A stretch of 11,146 nucleotides of DNA from an uncultured Bacteroidales bacterium (lineage in GTDB: Bacteria; Bacteroidota; Bacteroidia; Bacteroidales; Muribaculaceae), in NCBI GenBank assembly GCA_900552315.1, contig URZM01000062.1:1-11146 (forward strand), in the 5' to 3' direction. The notes under the pieces are model-generated. The model was not told the origin of the DNA and searched no databases. It saw only the letters and a program-made list of their open reading frames with translations. The position numbers and the translations under genes are program-made. Below, in pieces: positions 4,595-11,146 of the stretch. How positions within the stretch are numbered: position 1 is the stretch's first letter; each line of letters starts with the position of its first letter.

Positions 4595-5887
4595 TCAATC
4601 TTTCTGTGAGGGGAGATTTCCCCTGAGGGCGTCCATCAGTCCCTGCATCTTGTCCTCGGCGGGGTTGCGGCAAGGCTGCCAGAAACGCTGCCCGGCAAGG
4701 CCGTCCGGCAGGTATTGCTGCGCCACATAATGCCCGGCATAGTCATGGGCATATTTGTACCCCTCGTGATACCCGAGGTCGGCCATAAGCTTGGTGGGGG
4801 CGTTGCGCAGATGGAGCGGCACGGGCAGGTTGCCGCTCTTGCGCACCTCAGCCAAGGCCGCGTCTATGGCCAGATAGGCGCTGTTGCTCTTGGGGGAGGT
4901 GGCCAGGTATATGGCACACTCGCTCAGGATGATGCGGCCTTCGGGCCAGCCTATCTTGGCCAGAGCGTCGAAAGTGGCGTTGGCCAGGAGCAGCGCGTTG
5001 GGATTGGCCAGGCCTATGTCCTCGGCGGCAAGGATACAGAGGCGTCGGGCTATGAACTTGGGGTCCTCGCCCCCTTCCACCATGCGGGCCAGCCAATAGA
5101 GAGCCGCGTCGGGGTCGGAGCCGCGCACGCTCTTTATGAAGGCCGAGATGATGTCGTAGTGCATCTCGCCGTCGCGGTCGTAGGCCAGGGGATTCGCCTG
5201 AAGGGACTCCGTCACCCGCTTGTCGTCGATCACCACCGGCTCTCCGTCGGGAGTGGACTGCTCCAGCAGGTCGAGTATGTTGAGCAGCTTGCGCGCGTCG
5301 CCGCCGGCGAACCTGAACAGGGCCTCCTTCTCCCTCACCTCCACCGTGCGGGAGGCGAGTATCTTGTCCTGCGAGAGGGCACGGTCCAGCAGGATCTGCA
5401 TGTCCTCGACCCCGAGCGGCTGCAAGGTGTAGACCTGGCTGCGGGACAGGAGCGGACGTATCACCTCGAAGGAGGGGTTCTCGGTGGTGGCCCCTATCAG
5501 GGTCACGGTGCCGTTCTCCACGGCTCCGAGCAATGAGTCCTGCTGGCTCTTGTTGAAGCGGTGTATCTCGTCTATGAACAGGATCGGTCTCCCCTTGGCG
5601 AAGAGGCTGCGGCCCTCCTGCCTGCAGCGCTCCAGCACCTCGCGCACATCCTTCACGCCGCTCGTCACGGCGCTCAGGGTGTGGAAAGGCACCTCGGTCT
5701 GCTTGGCCACTATGCGGGCCAGGGTGGTCTTGCCTACCCCGGGAGGCCCCCACAGTATGAAGCTGTTGACCTTGCCGGTCTCTATCATGCGGCGCAGCAC
5801 GGCGCCCTCGCCCACCAGGTGGCGCTGGCCTATGTACCCCTCCAGGTCGGTGGGGCGTAATCTCTCTGCCAAAGGAGCTTCGCTCAT
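4595..5887 (-). CDS. rarA: replication-associated recombination protein A (AAA+ ATPase)
   Basis: RarA (also MgsA; Mgs1/WRNIP1 in eukaryotes) is a clamp-loader-like ATPase that acts at stalled replication forks in the cytoplasm. In the 430 residues the Walker A motif is GPPGVGKT (47-54), Walker B is LFIDEIHR (103-110), sensor 1 lies in ATTENPS (133-139) and the sensor 2 region is GGDARKLLN (195-203). The C-terminal half carries the family's tetramerisation region, including RGSDPDAALYWLARM and the conserved LAAEDIGLANP. The length is normal and the motifs are intact. The start overlaps the HAD phosphatase stop as ATGA, which suggests coupled translation; the lipoprotein follows after 10 bases. 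Confidence 0.97.
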   Translation of the reverse strand: MSEAPLAERLRPTDLEGYIGQRHLVGEGAVLRRMIETGKVNSFILWGPPGVGKTTLARIVAKQTEVPFHTLSAVTSGVKDVREVLERCRQEGRSLFAKGRPILFIDEIHRFNKSQQDSLLGAVENGTVTLIGATTENPSFEVIRPLLSRSQVYTLQPLGVEDMQILLDRALSQDKILASRTVEVREKEALFRFAGGDARKLLNILDLLEQSTPDGEPVVIDDKRVTESLQANPLAYDRDGEMHYDIISAFIKSVRGSDPDAALYWLARMVEGGEDPKFIARRLCILAAEDIGLANPNALLLANATFDALAKIGWPEGRIILSECAIYLATSPKSNSAYLAIDAALAEVRKSGNLPVPLHLRNAPTKLMADLGYHEGYKYAHDYAGHYVAQQYLPDGLAGQRFWQPCRNPAEDKMQGLMDALRGNLPSQKD

Positions 5888-6525
5888 CTGCCTCGCAACT
5901 CTTTCAACAAGGAATCCAGGTCAAGGTCCTCAAGGGAGTCCAGCACCACATCGGCGTTGCCCTCTATGGCCTTTCTGCCCAGGGTGTCGGTCATGCCTAC
6001 CAGGTACGCCCCTGCCCCCCTGCCGGAAGCAAGTCCGGAGAGGGAATCCTCGACCACGGCGCAACGCGCCGGGGACACGCCGAGCATCTCCGCGCCAAGA
6101 AGGTACGGGTCCGGGGCAGGCTTGCCATGGCTGACCATCTCGCCGTACACCACGGCGCTGAACCACTGGAGCAGGTCGGGCATCACGGCTCTCAGACGCT
6201 CCATCTTGGCCATGTCCGAGCTGGTGACCAAGGCCGCAGGCACACCGCGCCGCCTCAAGTCCGCGAGCAGCTCCCTCGCGCCGGGCATATAGCCGAAGGT
6301 GAGCTTGCGCTCCTGGTCTATGCAGTAGTCGGTGACCCGGCGGTGCAGTTCCTCCGGGAAATATTTCGCGAGAATGTCCGACAAGGTCATCCCCTTGATG
6401 ACGCGAGGGAAATCCTCTACCCCGGTGGGATACATGCGGTCCACCTCGGCCCATATCAGCGTGTACTTGCGCTCGGAGTCTATGAGCACCCCGTCCAGAT
6501 CAAACAGGATTCCGGTGTGGCTCAT
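5884..6525 (-). CDS. HAD-family phosphatase, beta-phosphoglucomutase-like
   Basis: This 213-residue haloacid-dehalogenase protein probably hydrolyses or isomerises a small phosphorylated metabolite in the cytoplasm. Motif I is DLDGVL, with Asp9 as nucleophile and Asp11 as acid/base. Motif II is the Thr/Ser of VTSSD (100-104), motif III is Lys135 in GKPAPDPYL and motif IV is E159-D160 in VVEDS. The helical cap inserted between motifs I and II, and the DGVLIDSE and KPAPDPY signatures, place it with beta-phosphoglucomutase and sugar-phosphate phosphatases. The substrate cannot be read from sequence. It overlaps both neighbours by 4 bases (ATGA), so it is the middle gene of glnS-HAD-rarA. Confidence 0.93.
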   Translation of the reverse strand: MSHTGILFDLDGVLIDSERKYTLIWAEVDRMYPTGVEDFPRVIKGMTLSDILAKYFPEELHRRVTDYCIDQERKLTFGYMPGARELLADLRRRGVPAALVTSSDMAKMERLRAVMPDLLQWFSAVVYGEMVSHGKPAPDPYLLGAEMLGVSPARCAVVEDSLSGLASGRGAGAYLVGMTDTLGRKAIEGNADVVLDSLEDLDLDSLLKELRGR

Positions 6526-8225
6526 TTCTTTATCTGCTTGGCCCAGGTGTCCTTCAGCCCTATGGTCTTGTTGAACACGATCTTGTCCTCGGTGGTGTCA
6601 GGGTCCACGGTGTAGTATCCCAGTCTCTGGAACTGGAAATGCTCGCCGGCCTTGGCCCTCTCGGCCAGCCACGGCTCCACCTTCACGCCCTCTCTCACCT
6701 TCAGTGATTCCGGGTTGAGCAAATCCCTGAAATCGCCATCCTCGGCACTCGGGTTCTCGACTGCGAACAGGCGGTCATAGTCACGCACCTCCACCTCCAC
6801 AGCGGTGGGCACGCTCACCCAGTGCAGGGTGCCCTTCACCTTGCGGTCGGCCCCGGGAAGGCCGCTGCGGGTCTCGGGGTCGTATGTGGCGTAGATTTCC
6901 TCGATTTCACCGTTCTCGTCCTTCTTGCAACCTGTACATTTAATAATATAGGCTCCCTTGAGGCGCACCTCCTTGTCGGGCGAGAGGCGGAAGAACTTCT
7001 TGGGAGGATTTTCCATGAAATCCTCGCGCTCTATCCACAGCTCGCGGCTGAAGGGCATCTCGTGCGTCCCGGCCCCTTCCTGCTCAGGATTGTTGTCCAT
7101 GAGCATGACCTCGGTCTTGTCCTCTGGATAGTTGGTCAGTATGAGCTTCACGGGGTTCTGCACGGCGCTCACGCGGGTCGCCGTCTTGTTCAGGTCCTCG
7201 CGCACGCTGTGCTCGAGGAGCTCTATGTGGTTGAGGGCCTCGTACTTGGTATAGCCTATGCGGTTCACGAAATCCTTGATGGACGAGGGTGTGTAGCCCC
7301 TGCGCCGCAGGCCGCAGATGGTCGGCATGCGGGGATCGTCCCATCCGCTCACCAGCCCCTCCTTCACCAAGGTGAGCAGCTTGCGCTTGCTCATGACCGT
7401 GTAGGTAAGGTTCAGGCGATTGAACTCTATCTGGCGCGGGCAGTAGCTCTCGTCGGCCAACTCGCGCACGAACCAGTCATAGAGGGGGCGGTGAGGCACG
7501 AACTCCAGCGTGCAGATGGAGTGGGTCACACCCTCGAAATAGTCGCTCTGCCCGTGGGCGAAATCATACATGGGATACACCTTCCACTGCTCGCCGGTGC
7601 GCCAGTGAGGGGTGAAGATAATGCGGTACATTATGGGGTCGCGGAAGTGCATGTTGTCGCTGGCCATGTCGATTTTGGCACGAAGCACCATGCTGCCCTC
7701 GGGGAATTCTCCGGCGTTCATGCGGTGGAACAGGTCCAGGTTCTCCTCGGGGCTGCGGTCACGGAACGGACTGTTCTGGCCGGGAGTGGTGGGAGTGCCC
7801 TTCTGGGCGGCTATCTGTTCGCTGGTCTGCTCGTCCACGTATGCCTTCCCCTCCTTGATCATGCGCTCCGCCAGAGCGTAGAGCTTTGGGAAATAGTCCG
7901 AGGCATAGTAGAGACGGTCCTCCCAGTCGTAGCCGAGCCAGTGGATGTCGCGCTTTATGGCCTCGACATACTCCATGTCCTCTTTCTGGGGATTGGTGTC
8001 GTCGAAACGGAGATTGCAAGTGCCGCCGAATTTCTCTGCAGCGCCGAAATCCATTATGAACGCCTTGGCATGGCCTATGTGCAGGTAACCGTTAGGCTCC
8101 GGCGGGAAACGGGTGTTGAGCCTGCCTCCGTTCTTGCCTGCCTCCAGGTCATCCTTTATGATTTGCTCCACGAAATTGAGGCTCTCGCCCTCGGGGGCTA
8201 TAACCTCTTCCTTGATTTCTTCCAT
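6522..8225 (-). CDS. glnS: glutaminyl-tRNA synthetase
   Basis: GlnRS joins glutamine to tRNA-Gln in the cytoplasm. The 567 residues show the class I signatures HIGH (49-52, within PNGYLHIGHAKA) and VMSKR (276-280, the KMSKS equivalent). Between them is the GlnRS-specific catalytic core (LRFDDTNP at 71-78, PTTPGQNSPFRDR at 144-156, MYDFAHGQSDYFEGVTHSI at 218-236). The C-terminal half is the anticodon-binding beta-barrel region, including KVKGTLHWVS. Length and motifs are normal for a bacterial GlnRS. It implies direct charging of tRNA-Gln, not only the GatCAB route. It is the first gene of its operon, with a consensus promoter about 27 bases upstream and an ATGA overlap with the HAD gene downstream. 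Confidence 0.98.
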   Translation of the reverse strand: MEEIKEEVIAPEGESLNFVEQIIKDDLEAGKNGGRLNTRFPPEPNGYLHIGHAKAFIMDFGAAEKFGGTCNLRFDDTNPQKEDMEYVEAIKRDIHWLGYDWEDRLYYASDYFPKLYALAERMIKEGKAYVDEQTSEQIAAQKGTPTTPGQNSPFRDRSPEENLDLFHRMNAGEFPEGSMVLRAKIDMASDNMHFRDPIMYRIIFTPHWRTGEQWKVYPMYDFAHGQSDYFEGVTHSICTLEFVPHRPLYDWFVRELADESYCPRQIEFNRLNLTYTVMSKRKLLTLVKEGLVSGWDDPRMPTICGLRRRGYTPSSIKDFVNRIGYTKYEALNHIELLEHSVREDLNKTATRVSAVQNPVKLILTNYPEDKTEVMLMDNNPEQEGAGTHEMPFSRELWIEREDFMENPPKKFFRLSPDKEVRLKGAYIIKCTGCKKDENGEIEEIYATYDPETRSGLPGADRKVKGTLHWVSVPTAVEVEVRDYDRLFAVENPSAEDGDFRDLLNPESLKVREGVKVEPWLAERAKAGEHFQFQRLGYYTVDPDTTEDKIVFNKTIGLKDTWAKQIKK

Positions 8226-8251
8226 AACAGGTGTGCTTACTTTTTAAGACG

Positions 8252-8283
8252 CAAAATTAATGAAAATTCCCCGAACCCGCAAA
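8252..8283 (-). promoter_or_regulatory. Bacteroidota-type promoter of the glnS operon
   Basis: On the minus strand TTTG (8283-8280) is followed after 20 bases by TAATTTTG (8259-8252), a full consensus match. The start would lie near 8245, giving a leader of only about 20 bases. The promoter sits just past the trkH stop (8325) and no T-tailed hairpin separates them, so read-through from trkAH into glnS is possible. The only hairpin in the gap, CCGC against GCGG (8285-8298), is weak. Confidence 0.85.
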
Positions 8284-8324
8284 TCCGCTGTCAGGCGGAG
8301 GACGGAGGGCGAAGGGGCTGGCGC

Positions 8325-9827
8325 TCAACGTCTCCAGAAGGAAGGGGCGAGAAGCACTATGACCGTGAACACCTCGAGGCGGCCTGCCAGCATCAGCAGG
8401 CTCATGAGCCATCGCCCGGACGGCGGAAGCAGGTCATACGAGCCGCTGATGCCCGTGACCCCGGCTCCCAGGCCGTTGTTGGCCGCACAGGACACCGACG
8501 AGAAGAACGCGTCCACCACAGGGAATCCCATCACAGCCAGACAGACGCCGCCTACCACTATGGAGAACGTGAATATGAGCACGAAGGCACTTATCATGTC
8601 CGACTGCTCAGGAGTGATGCAGCTGCCCCCGACCCTTACGGAGCGCATGAGCCTCGGGCTTACCGACCGGCTCACCTGAAGCCGGAAATTCTTGACGAGG
8701 TACAGCAGGCGGTCCAGCTTGGCTCCGCCAGTGGTGGACCCCGCGCAAGCCCCCACATACATCATGAATATGGTAAGGACAAGCACCGTGGGCCCCCAGC
8801 TCTCGAAATCACACGCCCCGAACCCGGTGGACGTCATGGCCGACACTATATGGAAGAGCGGGTCCACCACGCCTTCGGCTCCCGGGGCGAAATGCCCGGA
8901 CCGAATGTTGAGAAGCACCATGCCCACAAGGTAAACGCCTATCAGCGCCAGGTACATGCGGAACACGTCGTTGCGCCACAGCCGCCGCATGCCGCCCTTT
9001 ACCGCACCCAGGAGCAACGAGAAACTCGTGCCTCCTATGAACATGAACACGGTCAGGACTATCTTGACGTATGTGGAATCGAACCCGGCTATGGAGTCGT
9101 TGCGTGTGGAATAGCCGCCGGTGGAGACGGTGGTCATGGCCTGGCACACGCTGTCGAACAGGCTCATGGGACCGGCCCACAGAAGCAGCACGAGAGCGAG
9201 GGTGATGACCGCATACAGCCCCCACAGGTATTTGGCCGTAGCCGCCACGCGGGCCTCCAGCTTGTCGTGCGTGATGCCGGAGACCTCTGAGTTGAACATG
9301 GACAGTCCTCCACCGTTGTTCAGTGAGGGTATGATTGCAAGGGTGAACACCACGATGCCCATCCCCCCTATCCACTGTATCAGGGCACGCCACAGCAATA
9401 TGCCCCGACTGCAGCTCTCCACATCCCGGATCACGGTGGCTCCCGTGGTCGTGAATCCGCTCATGGTCTCGAAAAAGGCTTCGCTTACATCAAGGGGCGT
9501 GGAGCAGAGCAGAAAAGGAATCATGCCCATGAACGAGAACACCACCCACACAGAGGCTGTGAGCAGACATCCGTCGCGCCTGCGCATTGTCGGTTCCGAA
9601 GGGCGCATGAAGCGTTTAAGCACGTACCCCACGCCGCCTGTGGCTGCCGCAGCCAGGGCAAAAGTCCCCCAATCCTCCTCCCCCAGGCTCAGGCTCAGCA
9701 GCATCGGCACAAGCATGAAAGCGGCTTCCACAAGCAGCAACAGCCCCAACACCTCGAGCACCCGGGCTACATTTATCACAGGGCGGCGCTTACGCTCCCG
9801 CCTCACATACACCACACTCCTATTCAT
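8325..9827 (-). CDS. trkH: Trk/Ktr potassium uptake protein, channel subunit
   Basis: This 500-residue inner-membrane protein forms the K+ pore of a Trk-type transporter and is gated by the cytoplasmic RCK protein TrkA. All four pore-loop filter segments are visible: TTTGA (126-130), STGGYS (235-240), STGFGA (333-338) and NNGLGAG (450-456). Hydrophobic helices flank each one. The C-terminal signature GRLEVFTVIVLLAP is typical of TrkH/KtrB. Length fits TrkH (about 480-500) better than the shorter KtrB. Its start overlaps the trkA stop (ATGA), so the gating and pore subunits are probably made together. No clear terminator follows. Confidence 0.97.
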   Translation of the reverse strand: MNRSVVYVRRERKRRPVINVARVLEVLGLLLLVEAAFMLVPMLLSLSLGEEDWGTFALAAAATGGVGYVLKRFMRPSEPTMRRRDGCLLTASVWVVFSFMGMIPFLLCSTPLDVSEAFFETMSGFTTTGATVIRDVESCSRGILLWRALIQWIGGMGIVVFTLAIIPSLNNGGGLSMFNSEVSGITHDKLEARVAATAKYLWGLYAVITLALVLLLWAGPMSLFDSVCQAMTTVSTGGYSTRNDSIAGFDSTYVKIVLTVFMFIGGTSFSLLLGAVKGGMRRLWRNDVFRMYLALIGVYLVGMVLLNIRSGHFAPGAEGVVDPLFHIVSAMTSTGFGACDFESWGPTVLVLTIFMMYVGACAGSTTGGAKLDRLLYLVKNFRLQVSRSVSPRLMRSVRVGGSCITPEQSDMISAFVLIFTFSIVVGGVCLAVMGFPVVDAFFSSVSCAANNGLGAGVTGISGSYDLLPPSGRWLMSLLMLAGRLEVFTVIVLLAPSFWRR

Positions 9828-11146
9828 CGTCCGAACAGTTTCTCAACCTTGTGGAGCGCTCCGCTCAGGCAGAACACTATCACCTCGTCCCCCGGCTCCA
9901 ATCGTGTGGACCCGGTCACCAGCTCTCCATGGCCGTCCCTGATCATTGCCGCGAATGTAAGCTCATGCGGCAGACGCAGGTCCTTCACCATCCCTGCCGA
10001 CAGCCACGAGCCTTCCACCACGCACAGCCGTCCTACCTCGGCGTCGGTCAGCGGAAGGCATTTGGAGCTGGCGGCGTCGGCATCGAGCATCAGCTGGAAA
10101 ATGGCGCTCGCCGTGATGTGCTGCTTGTTTATCACCGAGCTTATACCCAAAGCTTCGGCCTTGTCGAGATAACGGTCCCGTTCTATCTCGGCTATACGCT
10201 TGCCCACACCGGCCTCCCCGGCACTCAGGCAATCCAGTATGTTGCTCTGGTCAGACTCACTCAAGGCTATGAAGGCGTCGGAATCGAACAGTCCCGCCTG
10301 CTCCAAAGCCCCGTCGTCGCTGGCGTCCCCGTTGATGATGCGGCAATGCGGACACTCGCGGGTCAGCCGGCGACACGCCTCAACGTCGTTCTCCAGTATA
10401 GTGAACGAGAACTCCCCTCGCCCTCTGGCCACGAGAGTACGAGTCAGCTTGCCGCCACCGCTTATCAGCACCTGGTGTATCCTCTTCTCGCGTCGGCCTG
10501 CAAGTCGCTTCACCGCCTGCACTCCGTCTCCCACCGTGGTAAGGTAAAGCACATCGTCGGCCTCCACTATAGTGTCGCCATGCGGAATGAGCGTACGGCC
10601 TCCGCGCCGGACGGCCGACACATGCAGATGCCCGCTGTGCATCGACAGCTCCCGCAACGGTTTGCCTGATATAGGCGCGTCACCCTTCACCCTGACGGCA
10701 AGCATCACCACGCCGGTGCCGGGGAACTCGTACCAATTGCGCGTCCAAGGGTGGCGAAGAGAATCAAGTATGGTCTCGGAAGCCAGCAGCTCCGGAAATA
10801 TAACCTTGTCTACCCCCATTCGCGCCAGCACCTCCCGGCTCTCCGGACCGGCATATTCGGCACGGTCCACCCGCGCCACCGTCAGGCGAGCGCCCATGGA
10901 CTTGGCCATGCCGCACGCCACCAGGTTCTCCGAGGTCACGGGAGTGACAGCTATGAACATGTCGGCCTTGTCTGCCTTCGCGTCGCGCAAAGCAGAGAAC
11001 TCTACAGGGTCACCCGTCACCGTCAGGAGGTTGAAATCCATGTCGAGGGTCCGCAGACGCTCTGGGTCCGGGTCCACTATATATATATCCTGGTTCTCCG
11101 TGGAGAGATACCGCGCCAGATAAGAGCCTACCTGGCCCGCCCCGGC
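9824..11146 (-). CDS. trkA: Trk system potassium uptake protein TrkA (N-terminus outside window)
   Basis: The frame stays open to the edge of the window, so the gene is truncated on its 5' side. The first visible residues include the Rossmann motif GAGQVG (fragment residues 2-7), which in TrkA proteins lies within about ten residues of the start, so very little is missing. The GTG at 11077 is an internal Val codon in IYIVDPDPE, not a start. The 440 visible residues contain two repeats of an RCK nucleotide-binding domain plus a TrkA-C domain: about 1-135 and 140-215, then 225-350 and 365-440. TrkA binds NAD(H) and/or ATP and gates TrkH from the cytoplasm. The second Rossmann loop reads GGGKLT (230-235), with Thr where the third Gly is expected. 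Confidence 0.96.
   Translation of the reverse strand, partial: AGAGQVGSYLARYLSTENQDIYIVDPDPERLRTLDMDFNLLTVTGDPVEFSALRDAKADKADMFIAVTPVTSENLVACGMAKSMGARLTVARVDRAEYAGPESREVLARMGVDKVIFPELLASETILDSLRHPWTRNWYEFPGTGVVMLAVRVKGDAPISGKPLRELSMHSGHLHVSAVRRGGRTLIPHGDTIVEADDVLYLTTVGDGVQAVKRLAGRREKRIHQVLISGGGKLTRTLVARGRGEFSFTILENDVEACRRLTRECPHCRIINGDASDDGALEQAGLFDSDAFIALSESDQSNILDCLSAGEAGVGKRIAEIERDRYLDKAEALGISSVINKQHITASAIFQLMLDADAASSKCLPLTDAEVGRLCVVEGSWLSAGMVKDLRLPHELTFAAMIRDGHGELVTGSTRLEPGDEVIVFCLSGALHKVEKLFGR

Noticed and set aside
4715..5536. A 273-codon plus-strand frame opposite rarA
   Set aside because: rarA on the other strand has every AAA+ motif in order, so the plus-strand frame is its shadow.
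6822..9290. An 822-codon open frame on the plus strand
   Set aside because: It runs antisense through glnS, the intergenic promoter and trkH. Its His/Leu/Val/Gly-rich composition is that of a codon-position shadow in GC-rich DNA, and no motif is recognisable.
11075..11077. GTG as the start codon of trkA
   Set aside because: The frame continues upstream to the window edge and encodes the GAGQVG nucleotide-binding motif expected at the very start of TrkA, so the GTG is internal.

Overview
The window looks like chromosomal DNA of a GC-rich member of the Bacteroidales (Bacteroidota). Four promoters carry a TAnnTTTG -7 box; three have a consensus TTTG -33 box 19-20 bases upstream and the fourth has only a partial TTG. 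Starts lack clear Shine-Dalgarno sequences and sit behind A/T-rich leaders. The gene set fits too: a long PPi-dependent phosphofructokinase, a GlnRS and a two-gene Trk system. The family cannot be fixed from sequence alone; an Alistipes-like or Muribaculaceae-like genome would fit the base composition.

Layout, left to right. (1) 1-640: an IS200-type Y1 tyrosine transposase on the minus strand, preceded by stem-loops that resemble the regulatory left end of IS200. (2) 638-968: no convincing gene, but several strong hairpins, ending in the minus-strand terminator of the next gene. (3) 969-2811: the PPi-dependent phosphofructokinase gene and its promoter. (4) 2812-3432: a divergent intergenic region and a small three-helix membrane protein on the plus strand, with its own promoter, an inverted repeat over that promoter, and a terminator. 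(5) 3498-3711: tRNA-Ala(GGC) on the minus strand with its own terminator and promoter. (6) 3712-4026: no gene; a cluster of GC-rich hairpins, then a purine-rich tract. (7) 4027-8283: a minus-strand operon in the order glnS, HAD phosphatase, rarA, lipoprotein. The first three are joined by 4-base ATGA overlaps and the last follows after 10 bases. (8) 8325-11146: trkA-trkH, a potassium-uptake pair, also joined by an ATGA overlap; trkA runs off the right edge of the window.

Most of the window is housekeeping: glycolysis with PPi as phosphoryl donor, aminoacylation, replication-fork rescue, K+ uptake and one tRNA. The parts that go beyond routine annotation are non-coding. They are the inverted repeat burying the transposase start codon, the outward-facing terminator and hairpin-rich stretch beside it, the compound hairpin cluster at 3762-3914, and the 9-bp inverted repeat around the promoter of the small membrane protein. 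I found no convincing new multi-gene system.
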